This document shows, piece after piece, positions 1 to 6,731 of a stretch of 9,077 nt of DNA. The stretch is from CAYPTI01 sp964413525 [NCBI: uncultured bacterium]. Its GTDB lineage: Bacteria; T1Sed10-126. Position 1 is the stretch's first letter. Each line of letters starts with the position of its first letter. The stretch lies in contig CAYPTI010000047.1 in assembly GCA_964413525.1 (NCBI GenBank), forward strand, positions 3,418 through 12,494. The letters are read 5' to 3'. The notes under the pieces are model-generated. The model made no database searches. It was not told the origin of the DNA and was given only the letters and a program-made list of their open reading frames with translations. The position numbers and the translations under genes were made by a program.

Positions 1-2
1 GG

Positions 3-1943
3 AAGGATCACGAGGGGAGGACGTCCGAAGTTTACGATCCGTACCAGTTTTTGCCCGGCCTGGATGAGGATCGACTGCAGCAGTTCAAGCAGGGTCAGAG
101 CTTTCGAGCCTACGAATACATGGGCTGTCATCCCCACCGGCAGGGGGAGGTTTCCGGCTGGTTGTTCTCGGTCTGGGCCCCCAACGCCCGCGGCGTGAGC
201 CTGGTGGGGGATTTCAACGGCTGGACGACCCGCCGCCACCCGATGCGCTGCCGGGGGGAGACCGGGGTGTGGGAACTGTTCCTTCCGTTTGCCGGTCGGG
301 ACGACCTCTATAAGTTCGCCGTCCACGGGAAGGACGGTACCTGGCGGATGAAGGCGGATCCGTTCGCCTTTGACGGGGAGGTTCGCCCGAAAAGTGCCTC
401 CCGGGTCCACGGGCTCCCCGACCGGGACTGGTCGGACGAACCCTGGATGGAGGAGCGGTTCCTTCAGGCTCCCCTGGATCAACCGCTGGCCGCGTACGAG
501 GTTCACCTGCCCTCCTGGCGGACCGATCCCGACGGGAACCCCCTGCCCTACGACCGTCTGGCCGAGGAGCTCATCGAGCACCTGGACCGGACGAACTTCA
601 CCCACGTCGAACTCATGCCGGTGCTCGAACATCCGCTGGACGAATCCTGGGGATACCAGGTGACGGGGTACTTCCGGCCCTTTCGCCGGATGGGCTCTCC
701 CGAGGGGTTCGCCGGGTTCGTCGACCGGCTTCACCGGGCCGGGTACGGGGTGCTGCTGGACTGGGTGCCGGCCCATTTTCCCAAGGACGAGCACGGACTC
801 TACGAGTTTGACGGGACCCACCTGTTCGAACACGCCGATCCGCGGCTGGGCCATCATCCGGACTGGGGCACGGCGATCTTTAATTACGAACGAAACGAAG
901 TCCGGAGTTTCTTGATTTCCAGCGCCCTGTTCTGGCTCGATCGGTACCACCTGGACGGGTTGCGGATGGACGCGGTGGCCTCGATGCTGTACCGGGATTA
1001 CAGCCGGGAGGAGGACTGGGTGCCCAACCGCTACGGGGGGCGGGAGAACCTGGGAGCGATCGATTTTCTGCGTCGCTGCAATGAGGCGATCCGACTGGCT
1101 CATCCCGGGGCGCTCAGCATCGCGGAGGAGTCGACCGCCTGGGGAGGGGTGTCCCGTCCCTCCTACGACCGGGGAGGGCTGGGTTTCCATCTCAAGTGGA
1201 ACATGGGCTGGATGCACGACACCCTGAGCTACTTCAAACGGGACCCGGTCCACCGGACCCACCACCACGACGAACTGCGGTTCGCCCTCTGGTACGCCTT
1301 CGAGGAGAACTTCCAGCTGGTGCTTTCCCACGACGAAGTGGTCCACGGGAAGCGGAGCCTGCTGAGCAAAATGCCCGGCGACGACTGGCAGAAATTTGCC
1401 AACCTGCGGCTGCTGTACGGGTTTCAGTACACCCATCCGGGGAAGAAGTTGTTGTTCATGGGCGGGGAATTCGGCCAGCGCCAGGAGTGGCGGGACGAAC
1501 AGAGCCTGGACTGGCACCTGCTGGAGGAGTCGTCTCACGGGGCGTTGCTGGGATACGTCGCCCGGCTCAACGAACTTTACACCTCCCGACCGGAACTCTG
1601 GAAAGGCGACCACGACAGCCGGGGGTTCGAGTGGATCGTATCGGACGACGCCGACCAGAGTGTCTTTGCCTACCTTCGACGACCGGATCGTGATTCCCCG
1701 GGAATTCTGGTGGTGCTGAACGCGACGCCGGTTCCCCGGGAGAACTACCGGCTCGGAACCCCCTGGCCGGGCGAATACAGCGTGGTCCTGAACAGCGACC
1801 GGGAACGGTTCGGCGGCAGCGGCACGCGGGTCGGGAAGGACCTGAGAACCTCCGGACGGACGGCCCATGGCCGGGACCGGAGCCTCGAACTCACCCTGCC
1901 GGCGCTGTCGACGCTGCTTCTTGCCCCGGATACCGTCCCGTAA
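3..1943 (+). CDS. glgB: 1,4-alpha-glucan branching enzyme (GH13), 5' end outside window
   Basis: Glycogen branching enzyme: it cuts an alpha-1,4-glucan chain and rejoins it through an alpha-1,6 bond, in the cytoplasm. The frame is open from base 3 with no stop. The residues before the TTG at 51 (YDPYQF) match the family's conserved stretch before the CBM48 domain, so the TTG is not the start and the gene begins left of the window. About 646 residues are visible against roughly 730 in E. coli GlgB, so some or most of the N-terminal N1 domain is missing. The CBM48 part includes FSVWAPNARGVSLVGDFNGW. The GH13 barrel shows DWVPAHFPKDEHGL, then GLRMDAVASM with the nucleophile Asp at codon 969-971, IAEEST with the acid/base Glu at 1125-1127, and LSHDE with the third Asp at 1332-1334. 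The C-terminal beta domain ends normally at TAA. All catalytic residues are present, so it should be active. Nothing seen here identifies its operon partners. Confidence 0.96.
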   Translation, partial: KDHEGRTSEVYDPYQFLPGLDEDRLQQFKQGQSFRAYEYMGCHPHRQGEVSGWLFSVWAPNARGVSLVGDFNGWTTRRHPMRCRGETGVWELFLPFAGRDDLYKFAVHGKDGTWRMKADPFAFDGEVRPKSASRVHGLPDRDWSDEPWMEERFLQAPLDQPLAAYEVHLPSWRTDPDGNPLPYDRLAEELIEHLDRTNFTHVELMPVLEHPLDESWGYQVTGYFRPFRRMGSPEGFAGFVDRLHRAGYGVLLDWVPAHFPKDEHGLYEFDGTHLFEHADPRLGHHPDWGTAIFNYERNEVRSFLISSALFWLDRYHLDGLRMDAVASMLYRDYSREEDWVPNRYGGRENLGAIDFLRRCNEAIRLAHPGALSIAEESTAWGGVSRPSYDRGGLGFHLKWNMGWMHDTLSYFKRDPVHRTHHHDELRFALWYAFEENFQLVLSHDEVVHGKRSLLSKMPGDDWQKFANLRLLYGFQYTHPGKKLLFMGGEFGQRQEWRDEQSLDWHLLEESSHGALLGYVARLNELYTSRPELWKGDHDSRGFEWIVSDDADQSVFAYLRRPDRDSPGILVVLNATPVPRENYRLGTPWPGEYSVVLNSDRERFGGSGTRVGKDLRTSGRTAHGRDRSLELTLPALSTLLLAPDTVP

Positions 1944-2017
1944 AGACAAAGGAAACCTCTCGACGGGTTGCCGTTCCCTCGGGGGTAGGTTGGGCGATAG
2001 ACTTTGGAGCTGATCGC

Positions 2018-2311
2018 ATGGAACGGACAGAAATCCATGAATTATTGAAGCGTCGCCGTCTCAGTTCGCCATCCGAGTTCATCTGGCATGACTGGAAGGG
2101 GCGGGGAGGGTTTCTCGCGGTTTTGTTGAGCCCGGGGAGAACCCGTCATCGGTTTCGGGCTCAACACCTCGAAGGGAGCCGGAGGCTCGCGAGAATGAGC
2201 GAGAAACCCTTCCCGACCCTTCATTTGGAAGGTGAGTTGGGCAAGCTGGTTATAGGATGCGATTGGGTGGACAGCCAATTGTCCTTCTCGTGCGGCTCGG
2301 GTCGAAGCTGA
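2018..2311 (+). CDS. doubtful 97-residue hypothetical protein
   Basis: An ATG frame of 97 codons with a reasonable ribosome binding site (GGAG at 2006-2009, 8 bases before the ATG). The product begins MERTEIHELLKRRRLSSPSEF and is basic. I recognise no family, signal peptide or membrane segment. About a third of its third codon positions are A or T, which does not settle the question. The strongest argument against it is that a 24-bp imperfect inverted repeat and an inner 10-bp inverted repeat occupy its middle (2095-2222). That structure fits a folded RNA or small repeat element better than a coding sequence. It could also be the remnant of a gene interrupted by such an element. I keep it as a low-confidence call because of the binding site. 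Confidence 0.2.
   Translation: MERTEIHELLKRRRLSSPSEFIWHDWKGRGGFLAVLLSPGRTRHRFRAQHLEGSRRLARMSEKPFPTLHLEGELGKLVIGCDWVDSQLSFSCGSGRS
2095..2222. other. long inverted repeat forming a branched stem (candidate structured RNA or small repeat element)
   Basis: Bases 2095-2118 pair with 2199-2222 over 24 positions with one mismatch (G2101/A2216) and one G-T wobble (2106/2211). Inside, GTTGAGCCCG (2125-2134) pairs perfectly with CGGGCTCAAC (2156-2165), and GAGCC (2176-2180) pairs with GGCTC (2184-2188) around a GGA loop. The result is a three-way junction: one long outer stem and two inner hairpins. The two halves share the order of their motifs, but the right half carries an extra stretch of about 27 bases that contains the small hairpin. 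The foot of the stem can alternatively refold, because CCTTC at 2218-2222 also pairs with GAAGG at 2228-2232. A further hairpin, GGACA/TGTCC, lies at 2269-2284. I match none of this to a known RNA family. No flanking target duplication is evident, so a MITE-like origin is unproven. Confidence 0.6.
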
Positions 2312-2489
2312 TCCCTCCGTGAGAGACGATCGTTCGGTACGAATTCGGGGTGGTTTCCAGTTTCGTCCGGAAACCGTTTATGTCTGATTCTGAACAGTTC
2401 CGATCAGTTCAATCAGTTTCTATGGATGTAATGCCGATCCACAAATTTACTTCAACTTGATCGAATTGGTCGATGAAAGGGGCAACCCG
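2312..2489. promoter_or_regulatory. dyads and CAGTTC direct repeats before fxsA
   Basis: This stretch is more AT-rich than its neighbours and has the look of a control region. GGTTTCC (2352-2358) pairs perfectly with GGAAACC (2369-2375) across a 10-base loop. It is followed only by GTTTATG, so it is a weak terminator candidate at best. CAGTTC occurs at 2395-2400 and 2405-2410, with CAGTTT at 2414-2419, a spacing of about one helical turn. The first two copies sit in a wider dyad (CTGAT at 2384-2388, GAAC/GTTC at 2392-2400, ATCAG at 2403-2407). TGTAAT at 2427-2432 could be a -10 box, but I see no good -35 box at the right distance. An activator or repressor site for fxsA is plausible but inferred. 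Confidence 0.3.
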
Positions 2490-2915
2490 TTGTTTCTGAA
2501 ACTGTTGACTCTGTTCATCGTCGTGCCGCTGATCGAACTGGCCCTGCTGATCTGGATCGGTCAGTACCTCGGAGTTCTGGTCACGATTGGCCTGGTCATT
2601 CTGACGGCCGTCGTCGGGGCGGCGATGGCGAAGGCCCAGGGGATGTACGTCTGGTACCGGATCGTGGACACCCTGCGCCGGGGCCGTCTCCCCACCGATT
2701 CGATCATGGACGGGGCGCTGATCTTCGCCGCCGGGGTCGTTTTCCTGACCCCGGGATTCCTCACCGACCTGACGGGATTTATGCTTTTGATTCCCCCGGT
2801 GCGGAACCGGATCAGAGAATTTTTGAAGGACTACCTGGGGAGGAAGATCAGCCGTCAGGGATCCATCCATATCGAGCTGGGGGGTCTCGGCCCGGAGGAC
2901 GATGGATTTGAGTAA
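2490..2915 (+). CDS. fxsA: FxsA-family cytoplasmic membrane protein
   Basis: A small inner-membrane protein of the FxsA family, named for the E. coli protein whose overproduction relieves phage T7 exclusion by the F plasmid. Its biochemical role is unknown. I chose the TTG at 2490 because AAAGGGG (2476-2482) lies 7 bases upstream and because the family begins just before its first membrane helix. Upstream in-frame TTGs at 2457 and 2466 would add 8-11 polar residues. The 141-residue product has hydrophobic segments near 3-22 and 26-46, then a conserved KAQG turn (48-51), a charged linker, and a third hydrophobic region near 75-103 containing the family's LTPGFLTDLTGFMLLIPPVR signature. The tail after about residue 120 is polar. 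The epimerase gene follows 96 bases later on the same strand, so co-transcription is possible but not shown. Confidence 0.88.
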   Translation: MFLKLLTLFIVVPLIELALLIWIGQYLGVLVTIGLVILTAVVGAAMAKAQGMYVWYRIVDTLRRGRLPTDSIMDGALIFAAGVVFLTPGFLTDLTGFMLLIPPVRNRIREFLKDYLGRKISRQGSIHIELGGLGPEDDGFE

Positions 2916-2942
2916 CGGTTGGTTGGCGGGTACCGGGTCGCT

Positions 2943-2971
2943 GGGGAGAGGTCCCCGCCCGGAAAGCCGGG
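2943..2971 (+). other. two adjacent small hairpins between fxsA and the epimerase gene
   Basis: GGGGA (2943-2947) pairs with TCCCC (2952-2956) around GAGG, and directly after it CCCGG (2958-2962) pairs with CCGGG (2967-2971) around AAAG. Both stems are perfect 5-bp stems and GC-rich. No T-run follows, so this is not a standard intrinsic terminator. It lies 41-69 bases before the epimerase start and could shape its leader RNA. In such GC-rich DNA, short stems like these may also arise by chance. Confidence 0.3.
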
Positions 2972-3011
2972 TTCCCTCAGTCAGGACCCGACCGTCTGGA
3001 GGAGAGTGCCC

Positions 3012-3950
3012 GTGAGCCGGATCTGCATCACCGGGGCGGCGGGGTTCATCGGGTCCCACCTGGTGGAGGGGTGTCTGGAACGGAATCACGAGGTCATCGG
3101 AGTGGACGATTGTTCGACCGGGTTCTGGACGAACATCGAACCGATGCTGGACCGGTTTGATTTCCGCAAGTTTGACGTTCGAGAGGCGGACCGGTTGGCC
3201 GACGTATTGGAGGACGTGGACTGGGTACTGCACCAGGCGGCCATTCCGTCCGTCCCGATCTCGCTGGAACGTCCCGTGGAAACGAGCGAGGTCAACGTCA
3301 TGGGTACCGTCCGGTTGATGCAGGCGGCGGTCGAAGCCGGCGTCGACCGGTTCGTGTACGCCTCCAGCAGTTCAGTCTACGGGGACCAGGAACAGCACCC
3401 GCAGGTCGAGACCATGACCCGTCGTCCGGAGTCACCCTATGCTCAGACCAAGGCCACCTGTGAGGATTTCGCCCGGATGTATACCCGTCATTTTGACCTC
3501 CACACCGTGGGGCTTCGGTACTTCAACGTGTTTGGTCCCCGGCAGAATCCGGATTCCCAGTACGCGGCGGTCATTCCGAACTTCATCCGGTCGATGTTGG
3601 ACGGGGAACGGGCGACGATTTACGGGGACGGGGAGCAGACGCGGGATTTTCTTTACGTGAAGGACGTGGTCCGGGCCAACCTCGCGGCGGCCCGGGAAGG
3701 GAAGCCAGGAGAGGTGTACAACGTCGGGTACAACCGGGAAATGACGATCAACGAACTGCACGACCGGCTGGCCGACCTGTGCGGAGTTGACGTCGAACCG
3801 GTGTACGAGGACGCTCGGGAAGGGGATGTCCGGCGCTCGAAGGGGGACGTAAGCCTCCTGCGGCGCGACACGGGGTTTGACCCGGAGTTTACCGTCGAGG
3901 AGGGGCTGAAGCGGACCGTCGAATATTTTCGATCCGTAGGATCTGGTTGA
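3012..3950 (+). CDS. NAD-dependent nucleotide-sugar 4-epimerase (extended SDR)
   Basis: An extended short-chain dehydrogenase/reductase that most likely interconverts UDP-hexoses or UDP-N-acetylhexosamines at C4 for surface polysaccharide synthesis, in the cytoplasm. I start it at GTG 3012 because GGAGGAG (2998-3004) lies 7 bases upstream and the family begins at RICITGAAGFIGSH. The frame is open further left, but those residues look non-coding. The 312-residue length is normal. Visible are the GAAGFIG nucleotide-binding loop near the N-terminus, ASSSSVYG with the probable catalytic Ser119, and Tyr143/Lys147 in YAQTK. The stretch FGPRQNPDSQYAAVIPNF resembles WbpP-type UDP-GlcNAc/GalNAc 4-epimerases more than E. 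coli GalE, and GDGEQTRDFLYVKDVV is typical of this subfamily. A dehydratase or uronate epimerase remains possible, so no symbol is given. It converges on an operon with an LPS-core gene, which fits an envelope role. Confidence 0.9.
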   Translation: MSRICITGAAGFIGSHLVEGCLERNHEVIGVDDCSTGFWTNIEPMLDRFDFRKFDVREADRLADVLEDVDWVLHQAAIPSVPISLERPVETSEVNVMGTVRLMQAAVEAGVDRFVYASSSSVYGDQEQHPQVETMTRRPESPYAQTKATCEDFARMYTRHFDLHTVGLRYFNVFGPRQNPDSQYAAVIPNFIRSMLDGERATIYGDGEQTRDFLYVKDVVRANLAAAREGKPGEVYNVGYNREMTINELHDRLADLCGVDVEPVYEDAREGDVRRSKGDVSLLRRDTGFDPEFTVEEGLKRTVEYFRSVGSG

Positions 3951-4041
3951 TTCTATTGTTGAACTCTTCTCCCCCCTGGGAAACCCCGGAGGACCCCGCC
4001 CGTTCTTCTCGGTCAGACGGAAGCTTGTCCAGCCGGGTGAT

Positions 4042-4809
4042 TCAGTCGCGAAGTTTCCAGCCGATCTTAAACAGGTAAATGGCGACGGAGACGCTCACGA
4101 CCAGGAGACTCAGCAGGACGAGGACGGACCAGACGGGATGGACGTCGGAGACCCCGAGCATGCCGTAGCGGAACCCGTCCACCATGTAGAACAGCGGGTT
4201 GACCAGGCTGAGCCGGGCCCAGGGATCCGGCAGGGTGTGGATGGAGTAAAACACCCCGCCGAGGAACACCAGCGGGGTGATCAGGTAGTTCAGAAAGACC
4301 GCGATGTTGTCCCAGCGTTCCGCCCAGAGTCCCACCAGCAGCCCGAAGGCCCCGAAGGTGGCGGCGGTCAACAGCATAAAGACGATCATGAGCAACGGGC
4401 TGTGGATCAGCTCTCCGATGGGAAAGTCGACCAGAAACAACCCCACGATCAGGGTCAGGAGGCCGACGATCGTTCCCCGGGTCATGGCTCCCACGATGTA
4501 GGCCACCACCATTTTCAGATAGGAGAGCGGTGAGACCAGGAGATCCTGGATGAAGTTCTCGTAGCGGGCGATGAACAGCGACGTGGTGGCGTTCTGGTAA
4601 CCGGAGTTGATCACGCCCATCATGATCAGGCCCGGGAGGATGTAGACGATGTAGGGATACCCTCGAACCTCCCGGATGTTGTCCCCGATGGCAAACCCAA
4701 AAATAAGAATGTACAGCAGGGCCATCAGGACCGGCGGGAACAGGGTCTGGTTGGGGAGGCTGAGGAACCGCCGGAGTTCACGCTTGGTCAGGGTCCAGAA
4801 ACTGCGCAT
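4042..4809 (-). CDS. ABC-2 type transporter permease (YadH-like)
   Basis: Membrane subunit of an ABC-2 family exporter. It is 255 residues long, close to E. coli YadH (256). After a short basic N-terminus (TKRELRRF) there are about six hydrophobic segments, near residues 24-42, 53-72, 98-128, 136-161, 170-190 and 226-247. The motif NPLFYMVDGFRYGML (204-218) is typical of ABC-2 permeases, as is the amphipathic N-terminal region. No nucleotide-binding domain is present, so it needs the ATPase encoded at 6728-7678. The two are separated by the kinase-heptosyltransferase gene, which ends 98 bases upstream. The ATG is preceded by GAGGTG 7 bases away, and that binding site lies in a small palindrome. 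The substrate is unknown: relatives move drugs, lipids or polysaccharides. The location beside an LPS-core gene suggests, but does not prove, an envelope cargo. Confidence 0.9.
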   Translation of the reverse strand: MRSFWTLTKRELRRFLSLPNQTLFPPVLMALLYILIFGFAIGDNIREVRGYPYIVYILPGLIMMGVINSGYQNATTSLFIARYENFIQDLLVSPLSYLKMVVAYIVGAMTRGTIVGLLTLIVGLFLVDFPIGELIHSPLLMIVFMLLTAATFGAFGLLVGLWAERWDNIAVFLNYLITPLVFLGGVFYSIHTLPDPWARLSLVNPLFYMVDGFRYGMLGVSDVHPVWSVLVLLSLLVVSVSVAIYLFKIGWKLRD

Positions 4810-4822
4810 GAGGTGACACCTC
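4810..4822 (-). promoter_or_regulatory. permease ribosome binding site inside a small palindrome
   Basis: On the minus strand the sequence is GAGGTGTCACCTC directly before the ATG. GAGGTG is the Shine-Dalgarno sequence, and CACCTC next to the start codon is its complement. A four-base-pair stem (GAGG/CCTC) with a five-base loop could hide the binding site, giving low or conditional translation. The stem is short, so the effect is uncertain. Confidence 0.4.
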
Positions 4823-4872
4823 GATTCTCAGGATAAACATGGCTCGATTCGATGGTTCTTCCGTATGGATTT

Positions 4873-4895
4873 TTGAACGACTTCCATCCGTTCAA
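4873..4895 (-). promoter_or_regulatory. 7-9-7 dyad just after the fusion gene
   Basis: TTGAACG (4873-4879) and CGTTCAA (4889-4895) form a perfect dyad with a 9-base spacer, starting 12 bases beyond the fusion gene's stop codon. An overlapping CAACCGGGTTG palindrome lies at 4893-4903. On the minus strand the dyad is followed by a run of A, not T, so it is not a standard intrinsic terminator of the operon. It could be a repressor site for a second promoter in front of the permease, or an RNA hairpin that sets the ratio of upstream to downstream message. Confidence 0.35.
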
Positions 4896-4907
4896 CCGGG
4901 TTGTCGA

Positions 4908-6731
4908 TCAGGGGCGGATTCGGAGAAAGGTTCCCGATTCGTGAACCGGATCCCCGGACCGGTCGATCAGGGACACCAACCGGTCGGCCACGGCCCCGGG
5001 AGCGATCCGGGTGAGGCAGCGGTATCGATCCTCCTCCAGCGGGCAGCGCCGTTCGAAACACGGGCTGCAGGAGACGCCCTCGTAGACCACGAGCGTCCGC
5101 GGGCCGCAGGGAGCCGTCAGGTTCGGATCGGTGGACCCGAAGACCCCCATCGTCGGGGTCCCCAGTCCGGCCGCAAGGTGCATGATGCCCGAATCGTTCG
5201 CCAACACTCCGCTGGCTCCTGCGAGCACCCCCATGCATTCGCTCAGGGTGGTCCGTCCGATCAGATCCACCACCCGGTCGGAGTCGAGTTGATCCAGGAT
5301 CGGTTCGGCCTGATCTCGCTCCTCTTCGATTCCGATGGCGACCAGCGTTCCGTGCTGTTCGTCCAGAAGTCGCTGCAACGCACCGGCAAATTGATCCGCC
5401 GGCCACCGTTTGGCGGGTCCGTACGCGGCTCCCGGATGAAAACAGAGGTACGGGGGTTCCACCATCGAGCGGGCCGCCTGGCGGATCCCCGGTTGAAGCT
5501 CCAGCGAAGGATCCGGCAGCCGGTCCGGTTCGTCCACCAGGGGATCCATGGCCCGGTAGTGGAGACGGGCGTGATGAACGGACCGGTCCTGGTTGTCCAG
5601 GGGAACCGGATCGGTGAGCAGCCAGCTGCGTCCCTGGGTACCAAACCCAATCCGCCTCGGAATGCCGCTGAGCCAGGCCTGGACCCCGGTTCGAAGGGAT
5701 TTGGGCAGCACCGCCACGGCCGAATATTGTTCCTTCCGGACGGCTTCGGGCCACCGCCAGCGTTTCGTCGTCAGGGTGTGGACCCGTCGGACCGCCGGGG
5801 AGGCCCGGTACACGTCGGCCATCCCGGAGCGCACCACCACGTCCACGGTCGCCTCCGGATGCTGCTGTTGAAGCGATTGCAGGGAGGGCAGGGACATCAC
5901 GGCGTCCCCCACCCAGTTGGGCGCCCGGACGAGAATTTTTTCAACATCAATCGGTTCGAGTGGACGTCCCCTCAGGGCGTAAGCCAGGTCCCCGGCCCGA
6001 TGCTTGGTTCCGGTGAACGGCCGAAGAGCCCCTCGGAACACCGGATGGTCCGAACCGGTTTGATCCCGGTAGCCGGCCAGGAAGTTCCCCCAGGATTCTC
6101 CGCTGAACCCGTACTTCGTCAGCGAACGGTGAAACCGAAGCAGTCGGTGGGCCCGGGCGAACGGTCCCGGAGAGGACGGACTACACGGGGAGAAATCCAG
6201 CACCACGAGGGGCCCCTCTCGAGCTTTCAATAGGTTTTTAATCTGGTAATCCCGATGATCCAGGCCCGCCCCGTGAATTCGGCCCAGCAACGATCCGGCC
6301 TCGCGAGCCAGTCCGTCCCGGCGCTCCGGATCCCGCATGAGACGGGAAAACCGGGTTCCATCCACGTATTCGGAGACGTACCAGCCCCGGACCCCTTGTT
6401 CGGACCGGGCGGTCAGAACCCCGACCGGCCGGGGGACGGGAAGGTTCGCATCCCGGGCCTCAAGGGTACAGTTCAGTTCGGAGCGGAAGGGCTCATCGTC
6501 CCGGTAGTACACGTCGCCCTCGTCGGCCAGGAGGCCTCCGTGGTGGTACTGTTTGACGAACAGGTCACGGCCGTCCGGGCCCGGGAGGGTCCCGTGCCGT
6601 TCGCCCCGGCGACCGGTTCGGGCGAGTTCCGGGAGGGACCGTATCGCCCAGTCTTCCCAGTCCTCAAACGCCTCGCCGGCGGGGTTCCACCCCCAATCGG
6701 CGTCGGAATCGGGCGTGGGCGAATTCTTCAC
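4908..6731 (-). CDS. Kdo/WaaP-type kinase fused to GT9 heptosyltransferase (WaaF-like)
   Basis: A 607-residue two-domain protein for LPS inner-core assembly on the cytoplasmic face of the inner membrane. Residues about 48-235 resemble LPS/Kdo kinases: FVKQYHHGGLL (58-68) with Lys60 as probable ATP-binding lysine, LPVPRP (97-102), a catalytic loop LDHRDYQIKNLL (157-168) with Asp161 and Asn166, and a metal-binding DF at 179-180. Residues about 264-600 are a GT9 heptosyltransferase: ILVRAPNWVGDAVMSLP (266-282, the WaaF rather than WaaC style), HPGAAYGPAKRWP (432-444), ANDSGIMHLAAGLGTP (511-526), GSTDP (532-536) and a Cys-rich CSPCFERRCP (555-564). A normal heptosyltransferase is about 350 residues; the extra length is the kinase. 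The frame is continuous, with no sign of a frameshift. It starts at GTG, overlapping the upstream ATPase stop as GTGA, so the two are probably translationally coupled. The substrates, Kdo-lipid A and ADP-heptose, are inferred from the families. Confidence 0.9.
   Translation of the reverse strand: MKNSPTPDSDADWGWNPAGEAFEDWEDWAIRSLPELARTGRRGERHGTLPGPDGRDLFVKQYHHGGLLADEGDVYYRDDEPFRSELNCTLEARDANLPVPRPVGVLTARSEQGVRGWYVSEYVDGTRFSRLMRDPERRDGLAREAGSLLGRIHGAGLDHRDYQIKNLLKAREGPLVVLDFSPCSPSSPGPFARAHRLLRFHRSLTKYGFSGESWGNFLAGYRDQTGSDHPVFRGALRPFTGTKHRAGDLAYALRGRPLEPIDVEKILVRAPNWVGDAVMSLPSLQSLQQQHPEATVDVVVRSGMADVYRASPAVRRVHTLTTKRWRWPEAVRKEQYSAVAVLPKSLRTGVQAWLSGIPRRIGFGTQGRSWLLTDPVPLDNQDRSVHHARLHYRAMDPLVDEPDRLPDPSLELQPGIRQAARSMVEPPYLCFHPGAAYGPAKRWPADQFAGALQRLLDEQHGTLVAIGIEEERDQAEPILDQLDSDRVVDLIGRTTLSECMGVLAGASGVLANDSGIMHLAAGLGTPTMGVFGSTDPNLTAPCGPRTLVVYEGVSCSPCFERRCPLEEDRYRCLTRIAPGAVADRLVSLIDRSGDPVHESGTFLRIRP

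Noticed and set aside
51-53. TTG at 51 as the start of glgB
   Set aside because: The frame continues to the window edge and the preceding residues (YDPYQF) match the conserved branching-enzyme sequence, so this is an internal codon.
2095-2222. Group II intron, tmRNA, RNase P RNA or hammerhead ribozyme as identity of the structured element
   Set aside because: None of the hallmark conserved sequences (domain V hairpin, tRNA-like T arm, RNase P core, CTGATGA with GAAA) is present.
2919-3011. Longer epimerase start upstream of GTG 3012
   Set aside because: The added residues do not resemble the family, and GGAGGAG is correctly spaced only for 3012.
2409-3233. Minus-strand open frame of 274 codons opposite fxsA and the epimerase start
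   Set aside because: It covers two recognised genes and their ribosome binding sites, and its product is low-complexity Gln, Asp and Arg with no family.
3951-4041. Intrinsic terminator between the convergent epimerase and permease genes
   Set aside because: I looked on both strands and found no solid stem followed by a T-run.
4828-5754. Minus-strand open frame of 308 codons in another frame of the same gene
   Set aside because: Composition is rich in Arg, Gly, Pro and Ser with no motif, and the GT9 motifs are all in the other frame.
4839-6233. Plus-strand open frame of 464 codons opposite the kinase-heptosyltransferase gene
   Set aside because: It is a mirror of a well-supported gene, has no recognisable domain, and long antisense frames are expected in GC-rich coding DNA.
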